The position numbers and the translations under genes were made by a program. This document shows, in pieces, positions 16,924 to 23,752 of a stretch of DNA of 64,000 nt (positions are counted from its first letter, which is position 1; every line of letters begins with the position of its first letter). The notes beneath the pieces were generated by a model. The model did not search any database, had not been told where the DNA came from, and saw nothing but the letters and a program-made list of their open reading frames with translations. Origin of the DNA: Muribaculaceae bacterium (lineage in GTDB: Bacteria > Bacteroidota > Bacteroidia > Bacteroidales > Muribaculaceae); NCBI GenBank assembly GCA_017427945.1, contig JAFRRT010000014.1, positions 62,001-126,000 of the forward strand, written 5' to 3'.

Positions 16924-17112
16924 CTAATTTTCCCGCAATTTTTGTGCCACCACCCCACAACAATAAGGTTTATTAACGATTGCACTGCGATACTCATGTG
17001 AATTACGGGAATTTCAATCGAAAATGACTCGTTTTTCTTGCAGTTGATGCAAGATATTAGGGGTCATGTGCGTTAATAATGGTGTAATGAACATTGAAAG
17101 CGTTTGAGAATC

Positions 17113-17565
17113 ATGAGACTTTTCAAAATATCCTTGTGGATGTGGGCTGTTGTGTTGGGGCTTGCGTCGTGCGATCCGATAGCGTCGGTGGAGTACAACG
17201 TGCACAACGCGACTCAAGACACGGTGACGGTCACCTTCTATAAAGAAATCATCTCCTCGCCCTATCACGGCTTTGACATCGAGGAGAACGACAGCGTGAC
17301 CACCCATCACGGCGAGGACAGCGTCACGGTGGCCCTGCTGGCGCCCAACCAGCACCTGAAGATTCACAGGGAGTGGGACGGCCTGTACCGCGAGGAACTG
17401 GTGGTTCATGCGTGGAAATATATCTCGTCGATCAAAATCGGTGAGACTGTAATCGATTCTACCCTGTGGGACAACGAGGCGGCATGGCACCACAGGACAA
17501 CAGGCGGCGGCAACTTCTCAAAAGAAGAGTCCCACTACTACGATCTGTGGCTCAAGGACATGTAG
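17113..17565 (+). CDS. Putative lipoprotein, unknown function
   Basis: The 150-residue protein has a signal peptide with a lipobox: MRLFKISLWMWAVVLGLASC. The mature part is beta-rich (VEYNVHNATQDTVTVTFYKE, DSVTVALLAPNQHLKIHREW, ISSIKIGETVIDSTLWDNEA) and ends SHYYDLWLKDM, resembling small immunoglobulin-like lipoproteins of gut Bacteroidales. No catalytic motif is seen. The ATG at 17113 is chosen over a TTG at 17104 because it starts the signal peptide. It is monocistronic, divergent from parE and convergent with the HIT gene, with a hairpin after its stop. Confidence 0.75.
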   Translation: MRLFKISLWMWAVVLGLASCDPIASVEYNVHNATQDTVTVTFYKEIISSPYHGFDIEENDSVTTHHGEDSVTVALLAPNQHLKIHREWDGLYREELVVHAWKYISSIKIGETVIDSTLWDNEAAWHHRTTGGGNFSKEESHYYDLWLKDM

Positions 17566-17603
17566 CCCACTACCGACAGCAAGCAACAAGACAATAAAAA
17601 GCA

Positions 17604-17639
17604 TCAAGGTGCCTGCCCCGTAAGGGACAAGCACCTTGT
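17604..17639. terminator. Terminator between the lipoprotein and HIT genes
   Basis: CAAGGTGC (17605-17612) pairs with GCACCTTG (17631-17638), with inner CCC/GGG pairing. The minus strand has the better U-run (GATGCTTTTT), so it mainly ends the greA-HIT unit. Confidence 0.75.
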
Positions 17640-17665
17640 AATTATTGCCGCACTGATTTGTGCTA

Positions 17666-18058
17666 TTACAGCTTGGCTGCGATGGCGTCGGCAATGGCCT
17701 GCATTTCCTCGGCAGGCAAGGTCAACTTGGGACCACCGAAGGCCATGTCCTTCTCGCTCTGCAAGGGCACGAGATGGATGTGGCAATGGGGCACTTCAAG
17801 ACCCAGGACACCGATTCCGATGCGCTTGCAGGGCACAGCCTGCTCGAGCGCCATGGCGACCTTGCGGGCAAATGCCCACAGTCCTGCATACTCTTCCTCG
17901 TCGAGGTCGAACATGTAGTTCACCTCGTGCTTGGGAATGACCAGCGTATGGCCTTTTGCCATGGGGTTGATGTCAAGGAATGCATAGTAGCGGTCGTCTT
18001 CGGCCACCTTGAAGCTGGGGATTTCTCCTGCAGCGATTTTGCTGAAAATAGTTGCCAT
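17666..18058 (-). CDS. HIT-family nucleotide hydrolase
   Basis: The 130-residue histidine-triad protein has the active-site motif PHCHIHLVP (HxHxHxx) near residue 98, preceded by GIGVLGLEV. Its N-terminal half shows the typical IFSKIAAGEIPSFKVAED and FLDINPMAKGHTLVIPK. HIT proteins hydrolyse nucleoside phosphoramidates or similar nucleotide conjugates; the exact substrate cannot be read from sequence. The ATG at 18058 is used because a frame start ten residues upstream lies inside greA. Only four bases separate it from the greA stop, so the two are co-transcribed. Confidence 0.93.
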   Translation of the reverse strand: MATIFSKIAAGEIPSFKVAEDDRYYAFLDINPMAKGHTLVIPKHEVNYMFDLDEEEYAGLWAFARKVAMALEQAVPCKRIGIGVLGLEVPHCHIHLVPLQSEKDMAFGGPKLTLPAEEMQAIADAIAAKL

Positions 18059-18062
18059 CGTG

Positions 18063-18533
18063 TTATACTTCGATTTTGAGGATTTCAAACTTCATCAGTC
18101 CGGCGGGAGCCTGTACCTCGACCTTGTCGCCCACCTTGTGACCCAGCAGACCCTTGGCGATGGGGGTGGAGATGGAAATCTTGCCCTCACGCAGGTTGGC
18201 CTCGGTCTCGGTGACAATGGTATAGGTCATCGTCGCCTTGTTCTTGAGGTTGCGGATGGTGACCTTGGTCAACAGTTGCACCTCATCGGTAGTAATCTTG
18301 CTCTCGTCGATGATGCGTGCCGAGGCGATCAGACTCTTGAGCTCAGCGATCTTGCCTTCGAGCATACCTTGACGCTCCTTGGCGGCATCATATTCTGCGT
18401 TCTCTGAAAGGTCTCCCTTGTCGCGGGCCTCAACAATGGCGCGGACAACTTCGGGACGTTCGACATTCTCGAGATGAGCCAACTCGGCCATCTTTTTGTC
18501 GTAACCTTCCTGTGTCATGTAAGTAATAGCCAT
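18063..18533 (-). CDS. greA: Transcription elongation factor GreA
   Basis: GreA rescues backtracked RNA polymerase by stimulating transcript cleavage. The 156-residue protein has the N-terminal coiled coil with the acidic tip (DKGDLSENAEYDAAKERQG), whose Asp and Glu act in the secondary channel. The C-terminal FKBP-like domain contains ISISTPIAKGLLGHKVGD. Length and motifs are canonical. It is the first gene of the greA-HIT operon; a perfect -7 box lies about 100 bases upstream. Confidence 0.96.
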   Translation of the reverse strand: MAITYMTQEGYDKKMAELAHLENVERPEVVRAIVEARDKGDLSENAEYDAAKERQGMLEGKIAELKSLIASARIIDESKITTDEVQLLTKVTIRNLKNKATMTYTIVTETEANLREGKISISTPIAKGLLGHKVGDKVEVQAPAGLMKFEILKIEV

Positions 18534-18633
18534 GCTAAATACTGTGTTTTTAAATATTAAAGTCTCAAAAAATTAGAAGAATCTCAACGTACTCTGGTGA
18601 GATCCCTCGCGGTTCATATTTGGTTTATCGGTG

Positions 18634-18641
18634 CAAAGATA
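18634..18641 (-). promoter_or_regulatory. -7 box of the greA promoter
   Basis: The minus strand reads TATCTTTG. It implies a leader of about 90 bases. A TTG lies 23 bases upstream, slightly beyond the ideal spacing. Confidence 0.55.
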
Positions 18642-18756
18642 GATATTTTTCATGAAATAGTGTGCAATTGTAAATAAAATCTCACCATTTTTATAAAAAT
18701 TAACCGATAAAAAGGAGATTTGCTACCGTTTTTGGTGGGTAACTCAAGAAAAAATG

Positions 18757-20193
18757 CTATCGCTTCCACAAGATTAAAATCTGCCTGACTGCGACAGCAA
18801 TGCTGACGGCAGTGATGACAGCAGCGACAACAGTATGACCGGTTTCCATAGCAATCATCACGGCCGAGGCCACAACCAGGGTCCACAGCAGGTTATACAG
18901 GCTTGCTATGGTCACCTTTAGCTTATAGACCTTGAAATAGACCACAGCGATGATGATGGTATAGAGCAGGTAGGACACCAGGAAGGCGATGCCGAGTCCC
19001 GTCAGCCCCCACCATTGATAGAAGACGATGTTCAGCACCAGGTTAATGACGGCGCTGGCGACCTCGGTCCACAGGTAGGTCTTGCCATCGCCCTTGGCAA
19101 GGATGGTGAATGCCAGGCACCACGAGAGCGTGCGCAGCACCGTTCCTATCATGCCCCACGACACAAAGGTGATGATGACATTGTACTCGGGCGTATAAAG
19201 AATCCATACCACCAGTTCACGCAACAAGATGAACAAAGCGACCACTGGTGCCATCACGGCAATGGAGACGTTGATTTCCTGCGAGACAAAGGCCCGGAGT
19301 CGGATGCGGCTGTCGGCAATGCGTGACAGGCGCGGATAATACTCCATGCCTAACGCAGTGAGAATCAGTCCCGTATATTTATTAATCAAGGTATAGCCTG
19401 CCTGATAGAAGCCCACCATCTCGGTACCCGCATTGATGTTCAGCCAGGCATTAAAAGCGTAGCTTGCCAGGATGCTCGCAAAGTTACCCAGCGTCATGAA
19501 GATGCCCAACCTGACGAAGCCCTTGCCCATGTCGAATGTCTCACGGCGACTGACCTTCACGGCGGGATAGTCGCGGTTGCGGAAGAGCCAGGCAAAAGCC
19601 GCCATTGCAACGGCATAGGCGATAATCGACGGCAGGATGCTGCGTTCGCGCAGCAGGTAGAACAAGGGAATCGACACCGCCAGTCCGGCGATGGTGCCCC
19701 ACAGGGTGACACTCGCCAGCCGCTTAAGGCGTGCGGAGCCTTGCAGCACGGCATACTCGCCGTTGGTCAACGCCTGCAGCAATACAGCTACGCTCAGGGC
19801 GACAAAGCCCCAGATGTGCATCCCGTCGCCAAAGGTCACCTGACTCAACAACGGTGCCATCGCCAGCGTGAGCAGCGCTCCCGCCAGACCCAGCCACAGC
19901 GACCACTTACGCACCACGGTGACGATACCGGCCACCAGCCCCTTGTCGCTGCCGGCGCATGCCTGCGAGATGTCGCGCACACTACTGGAGCGGATGCCCA
20001 GGTTGGTACCCGTAGAAATCATCTCCAGCGCATTGTTGTATAGGCCGAACAAGCCGGTGCCCACCGGGCCGATCCACATGGCGACAAGTTTGGTGCGAAT
20101 GATGGAGCACAGGATGCCCATCACCTGGACACCGCCAAAGAGCCCCATTGCCTTCATCGCCATGCGCGATATGTTACCTTGCTTGCCCGCCAT
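18757..20193 (-). CDS. Polysaccharide flippase (Wzx / O-antigen translocase type)
   Basis: The 478-residue polytopic membrane protein has about twelve hydrophobic segments and belongs to the MOP superfamily. The N terminus (RMAMKAMGLFGGVQVMGILC, then RTKLVAMWIGPVGTGLFGLY) and GIRSSSVRDISQA are typical of lipid-linked oligosaccharide flippases of the WzxE/O-antigen translocase kind. It would move undecaprenyl-linked glycans across the inner membrane. It follows the FemAB/GNAT-like gene by 40 bases on the same strand. No other glycan genes flank it, so its substrate is open. No terminator is obvious downstream. Confidence 0.87.
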   Translation of the reverse strand: MAGKQGNISRMAMKAMGLFGGVQVMGILCSIIRTKLVAMWIGPVGTGLFGLYNNALEMISTGTNLGIRSSSVRDISQACAGSDKGLVAGIVTVVRKWSLWLGLAGALLTLAMAPLLSQVTFGDGMHIWGFVALSVAVLLQALTNGEYAVLQGSARLKRLASVTLWGTIAGLAVSIPLFYLLRERSILPSIIAYAVAMAAFAWLFRNRDYPAVKVSRRETFDMGKGFVRLGIFMTLGNFASILASYAFNAWLNINAGTEMVGFYQAGYTLINKYTGLILTALGMEYYPRLSRIADSRIRLRAFVSQEINVSIAVMAPVVALFILLRELVVWILYTPEYNVIITFVSWGMIGTVLRTLSWCLAFTILAKGDGKTYLWTEVASAVINLVLNIVFYQWWGLTGLGIAFLVSYLLYTIIIAVVYFKVYKLKVTIASLYNLLWTLVVASAVMIAMETGHTVVAAVITAVSIAVAVRQILILWKR

Positions 20194-20233
20194 TCACTCA
20201 CATTATAATAATATATAATTGCCCTGTAGTCGG

Positions 20234-21175
20234 TTACAACGTGATTTCATAGGTATTATAGACGATGCCGCGGCCACCCAGGCGGGACTTTTGCCTGACG
20301 AGGCCCTCGTTGAGGTAACGGCCGTGGTCCTCGTTGCTGATGCCGAAATCGAAGTATCGGAATCCCTGTCGCTGGTATTCGCCGATGAGGTGGTCAAACA
20401 GCAGCGGCAGGGCTTTGCTGTCTTTGCCCGACGGCGTTGCACCGATATACTGGCAGTGAGCCACAGGCTTTGACAGGTACATCACCACGCCCGCCAGCAG
20501 CTGGCCGTTGAGGGTGGCGGTGTAGAGTTTGATATTGTCGGGGAAACGGCCTTGCAGCAGCCTGATTTCGTCAAGGGAATGCACGGGTCGCGTGCCATAA
20601 CGCTCGTCGAGCAATGATGACAACAGGTGCCAATAGCCTTCCCAGTCGTCACTCGCCCCCACCGCGATGCCCGCCTTGCGTGCCGCGTTGACACCGCTCT
20701 TGTTGCCGCGGTCAAGCGACAAGGGGCAAGTCAGGTCGATGGTCGTCGAGACATTGGTCTCGACCAGAGCCGCCTGATGCCTGAACAGGGCATAGAGGTC
20801 CTCCTCGCAGGGATAACGATGGTAGATGTGCGGAACGGCTTTATAGACCAGGCGCTTGATGCCGTTGGCGGCCATCCACTGCACGGCAGCATCCATCACC
20901 TCGAGCATGACGGTGACGTCAAAGTGCTTGAGTGGGACAATCCAGCTGCCGTAGGTGAGTCCGCGGTGCGACCACAGGGTATCGCCCTCGATACAGGCCG
21001 GCAGCAAGGCACACAGCTTGCCGTCGAGCGTGGCGACGAGCGAGCAATCCGTGAAACGGTCGCGGTGATAATCCATATACCCGCGCAGGTGCAGGAACGT
21101 GCCATTGCGGCTGGCGCGCACAAACTCATCCCAGCGGCTTGACATCAAGTCGTCATATCGTTGAATCTCTATCAT
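20234..21175 (-). CDS. GNAT/FemAB-like acyltransferase
   Basis: The 313-residue cytoplasmic protein resembles the double-GNAT FemAB/Acetyltransf_6 family: WDEFVRASRNGTFLHLRGYM near the N terminus, RGLTYGSWIV, LYTATLNGQLLAGVVMYL, and the late FDHLIGEYQRQGFRYFDFGI with YLNEGLVRQKSRLGGRGIVY. FemAB-like enzymes transfer acyl or aminoacyl groups to cell-envelope precursors. Placement ahead of a Wzx-type flippase suggests modification of a lipid-linked sugar (inference). MIEIQRYDD at 21175 is the family-like start. An ATG six bases further out (21181) is equally close, and the long frame upstream of that is not coding because it overlaps the divergent promoter region. Confidence 0.8.
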   Translation of the reverse strand: MIEIQRYDDLMSSRWDEFVRASRNGTFLHLRGYMDYHRDRFTDCSLVATLDGKLCALLPACIEGDTLWSHRGLTYGSWIVPLKHFDVTVMLEVMDAAVQWMAANGIKRLVYKAVPHIYHRYPCEEDLYALFRHQAALVETNVSTTIDLTCPLSLDRGNKSGVNAARKAGIAVGASDDWEGYWHLLSSLLDERYGTRPVHSLDEIRLLQGRFPDNIKLYTATLNGQLLAGVVMYLSKPVAHCQYIGATPSGKDSKALPLLFDHLIGEYQRQGFRYFDFGISNEDHGRYLNEGLVRQKSRLGGRGIVYNTYEITL

Positions 21176-21194
21176 TCTCATTGTAAATAAAACG

Positions 21195-21202
21195 CAAAAA
21201 TA
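21195..21202 (-). promoter_or_regulatory. -7 box for the FemAB/GNAT-like gene
   Basis: The minus strand reads TATTTTTG, matching TAnnTTTG. It would give a leader of only about 10-15 bases. Confidence 0.45.
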
Positions 21203-21216
21203 ACAATAAAAAGTAT

Positions 21217-21224
21217 TACCTTTG
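21217..21224 (+). promoter_or_regulatory. -7 box for the symporter gene
   Basis: TACCTTTG lies 33 bases before the ATG, back to back with the minus-strand box at 21195-21202. No -33 element is obvious. Confidence 0.5.
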
Positions 21225-21257
21225 CCCAAAAATGTGAAATAATCGAGATTTATCGTT

Positions 21258-22436
21258 ATGAGACTGTCCAAAATAGGTCTATTGCCGCGCGTCATCATCG
21301 CCATCATCCTGGGTGTGCTGTGCGGCATGTTCTTCCCCGAGTGGGCCGTGAAGTGCTTTGTCACCTTCAACAGCGTCTTCAGCCACTTCCTGTCGTTCCT
21401 CATCCCGCTCATTATCGTCGGACTGGTGACGCCCGCTATCGCCGACATCGGCAAGGGAGCAGGCAAGCTGCTGCTCATCACGGCCATCATTGCCTATGGT
21501 GACACCATCTTCTCAGGATTCCTGAGCTACTTTACCAGCACCGGCATCTTCCCTTCGTTGATCGACCGTAGCCAAGCCGCCCAAGCCGTCGCCACCGCCG
21601 AGGAGCTGCAACCCTTCTTCACCATCGAGATTCCGCCGCTGCTCGACGTGATGAGCGCGCTCATCACAGCCTTTGTCCTGGGACTGGGCATCTCCTTCTT
21701 TGAGTCCTCGACCTTGAAGAAAGGCTTTGACGAGTTCCGCGACATCATCACCAAGACCATCGAGGTGGCCCTCATCCCCATCCTGCCGCTTTACATCTTC
21801 GGCATCTTCCTGAACATGTCATACACCGGTCAGGCATGGCGCATCATCAAAGTGTTTGTGGCCATCATCGGCGTTATATTCGCCTTGCACATCTTCCTGC
21901 TTGTGCTCCAGTACTGCATTGCCGGAGCCATCGCGCGCCGCAACCCGTTCAAGGCGCTGTATAACATGCTGCCCGCCTACTTCACTGCCCTGGGCACCTC
22001 GTCGTCGGCAGCGACTATTCCCGTGACGCTTAAGCAGGTGAAGCACAACGGCGTGAGCGACGGCATCGCAGGCTTTGTGGTGCCCCTGTGCGCCACCATC
22101 CACCTGTCGGGCAGCGCCATGAAGATTACCGCCTGTGCCGTTGCCCTGTTGCTCATGCAGGGCAGCACCATCGCCATCGGCCAGTTTACAGGCTTTATTC
22201 TCATGTTGGGCGTGATGATGGTTGCCGCACCCGGAGTTCCCGGCGGAGCCATCATGGCAGCTCTGGGCGTGTTGCAGTCCATCTTGGGCTTCACTGCCGA
22301 ACAGCAGGCAGTGATGATTGCCCTGTACATCACCATGGACAGCTTTGGCACGGCCTGCAACGTGACCGGTGACGGAGCGATTGCCCTGATCATTGACCGC
22401 ATCTACGGCAAGAAGAAAACCGTTGCAGAAACTTGA
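21258..22436 (+). CDS. Dicarboxylate/amino acid:cation symporter (DAACS family)
   Basis: The 392-residue inner-membrane transporter takes up glutamate, aspartate or dicarboxylates with Na+ or H+. Hydrophobic segments cover nearly the full length. The first re-entrant hairpin is visible as TALGTSSSAATIPVTLKQV (the serine-rich motif), and a later conserved stretch reads MDSFGTACNVTGDGAIALI, equivalent to the substrate/Na+ site around helix 8 (classical NMDGT is replaced). The length is slightly short for the family but complete. It is monocistronic and divergent from the FemAB/GNAT-like gene. The substrate cannot be fixed from sequence. Confidence 0.92.
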   Translation: MRLSKIGLLPRVIIAIILGVLCGMFFPEWAVKCFVTFNSVFSHFLSFLIPLIIVGLVTPAIADIGKGAGKLLLITAIIAYGDTIFSGFLSYFTSTGIFPSLIDRSQAAQAVATAEELQPFFTIEIPPLLDVMSALITAFVLGLGISFFESSTLKKGFDEFRDIITKTIEVALIPILPLYIFGIFLNMSYTGQAWRIIKVFVAIIGVIFALHIFLLVLQYCIAGAIARRNPFKALYNMLPAYFTALGTSSSAATIPVTLKQVKHNGVSDGIAGFVVPLCATIHLSGSAMKITACAVALLLMQGSTIAIGQFTGFILMLGVMMVAAPGVPGGAIMAALGVLQSILGFTAEQQAVMIALYITMDSFGTACNVTGDGAIALIIDRIYGKKKTVAET

Positions 22437-22540
22437 AAGCCAAAACGAGATAATACGTTATAAATCATATCGAAAAGCAGTTCCATTCTGCCGATTTCAA
22501 GCATTTACAATGCATTTTTTGAAAAAAAAATAAAAAAATA

Positions 22541-22570
22541 TTTGCATGTCACAAAAATGTATTATCTTTG
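22541..22570 (+). promoter_or_regulatory. Strong promoter for a short non-coding transcript
   Basis: TTTG (22541-22544), an 18-base spacer and TATCTTTG (22563-22570) match both Bacteroidetes elements. No gene starts within 400 bases downstream; an intrinsic terminator follows after about 90 bases. Confidence 0.72.
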
Positions 22571-22574
22571 TAGC

Positions 22575-22663
22575 GCATAAAGGGAAAATCATTTTTGATT
22601 TATCAAAGAGTTTCGGATTAACTATACTGTTGGATAATAGAATGGTTAATCCATTCTTTTTTT
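22575..22663 (+). ncRNA. Candidate small RNA with its own promoter and terminator
   Basis: The region starts about 5-7 bases after a strong -7 box and ends in a perfect 7-bp hairpin, AGAATGG (22639-22645) with CCATTCT (22651-22657), followed by a run of T. A second possible pairing, GGATTAAC (22615-22622) with GTTAATCC (22645-22652), uses part of the same 3' arm, so the two structures exclude each other. A small TTTGA/TCAAA hairpin lies in the 5' half (about 22594-22607). No ORF of useful length is present. Start and end are inferred from the elements. It is not recognisable to me as 6S RNA, tmRNA or a known riboswitch. Confidence 0.55.
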
Positions 22664-22734
22664 ATATACCCCAAAAGGCTACCCACGCCAACTCACTAAG
22701 TTTTTTTTGATGGTATCAGCGTACAGTTTTTTAA

Positions 22735-22803
22735 CCGCCCTACGGGCGGGAAATTTCATTTAAATTAAATTAAAATTTGATTAATTTCCCGTGCGAAGCA
22801 CGG
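22735..22803. repeat. Multi-hairpin intergenic element
   Basis: Two compact GC-rich hairpins, CCGCCC-tac-GGGCGG (22735-22749) and CCGTGC-gaa-GCACGG (22789-22803), flank an A/T-rich core. The core is bounded by a larger inverted repeat GGGAAATT/AATTTCCC (about 22747-22754 and 22783-22790). The whole could fold as a cruciform and resembles small mobile (MITE/REP-like) elements; no second copy is seen in this window. Confidence 0.5.
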
Positions 22804-22930
22804 TCAAAACAAATGCGTCAGTCACCTAATTCCTAATTCCTCGTTTGGTGCCTTAAAGTGGGGTGTTTTTAGGAGGTTGGAAACATTTCATACATTAATC
22901 GTGGGGTTTCATCCAATAGGGGTAAAAACA

Positions 22931-22963
22931 TTTGGTATCAGCGTTTTGCCCGTCATAACTTTG
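22931..22963 (+). promoter_or_regulatory. Promoter of the outer-membrane barrel gene
   Basis: TTTG (22931-22934), a 21-base spacer and TAACTTTG (22956-22963) lie about 40 bases before the ATG at 23003. The spacer contains TATCAGCGTTTTGC, which recurs exactly near 42234. Confidence 0.68.
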
Positions 22964-23002
22964 CATCACAAACAAAAATTATTCACTAAAAAACCTACAG
23001 TT

Positions 23003-23668
23003 ATGACAAGCAAAATGACAAACAAGGGCAATGCCCAGAACGAGAACAACAACAAGGGTAATCAACTGTGTGTAATCGGTACTGCCAAGATGCGCATCCT
23101 CGCAGCAGTCATCATCCTGGCGACCGCCATGCCGGCCATGTCGCAGATATCGTTAGGTGTGAAGGGCGGCATCACGATGGACAAGGGCCGTCTGGGCGGT
23201 GACGCCATCGACAGCGACAACCGCATAGGCTACTCCACCGGCCTGGTGCTTGACGTGAACGTTCCCATCGTGGGGCTGGGCGTTGAAACCGGCGTGATGT
23301 ACACCCATCGCGACCAGCAGATTGTTGACGACAGCGAGACCTATCGTCGCCACTTCATCGACATCCCCGTACATGCCCGCTACCGCATCTCGGTCCCCGG
23401 CGTGCAGAAAGTGATTGCGCCTTTTGCCTTCACGGGGCCGTCCTTCTCGATCCTCTTCAAAGATGACAAACCCACCAACAAGGAGAACAGCAAGACGGCC
23501 ATGTCATGGAATGTGGGCGCCGGAGCCGACGTCTTCAAGCACCTGCGCGTTGCCGCCACCTACAGCATCGGTGTCACCAGAGGGCTGGATTGCGTGGACG
23601 CCAACACAGGCTGCCGTTCAAGGAGCAAAGACAACTGCTGGAGTGTGAGCGCAGCCTACATGTTCTGA
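23003..23668 (+). CDS. Outer-membrane beta-barrel protein (OmpW/PorT-like)
   Basis: The 221-residue exported protein has a late signal peptide: a hydrophilic stretch of about 29 residues precedes MRILAAVIILATAMPAMSQ. The mature part has alternating beta strands typical of the small Bacteroidetes barrel family (ISLGVKGGITMDKGRLGG, IGYSTGLVLDVNVPIVGLGV, FIDIPVHARYRISV) and ends in an aromatic residue (SVSAAYMF). It should form a small outer-membrane barrel. The start at 23003 is the first ATG after the promoter; an ATG at 23090 would give a normal-length signal peptide and may be the true start. Function is unknown. A strong terminator follows. Confidence 0.82.
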   Translation: MTSKMTNKGNAQNENNNKGNQLCVIGTAKMRILAAVIILATAMPAMSQISLGVKGGITMDKGRLGGDAIDSDNRIGYSTGLVLDVNVPIVGLGVETGVMYTHRDQQIVDDSETYRRHFIDIPVHARYRISVPGVQKVIAPFAFTGPSFSILFKDDKPTNKENSKTAMSWNVGAGADVFKHLRVAATYSIGVTRGLDCVDANTGCRSRSKDNCWSVSAAYMF

Positions 23669-23701
23669 TACTCAACCCTAAAACACTAACCCAAACAACG
23701 A

Positions 23702-23730
23702 AGAAGCGCGGGCTATGTGCCCGCGCTTCT
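23702..23730. terminator. Bidirectional terminator between the barrel and LRR genes
   Basis: AGAAGCGCGGGC (23702-23713) pairs perfectly with GCCCGCGCTTCT (23719-23730) around a 5-base loop. The U-tracts are weak but the stem is very stable. Confidence 0.75.
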
Positions 23731-23752
23731 CCTGTCTATCTTATACATTTAA

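Noticed and set aside
21182-21490. Upstream extension of the FemAB/GNAT-like frame
   Set aside because: It crosses two divergent promoter boxes and the start of the symporter gene; residues are not family-like.
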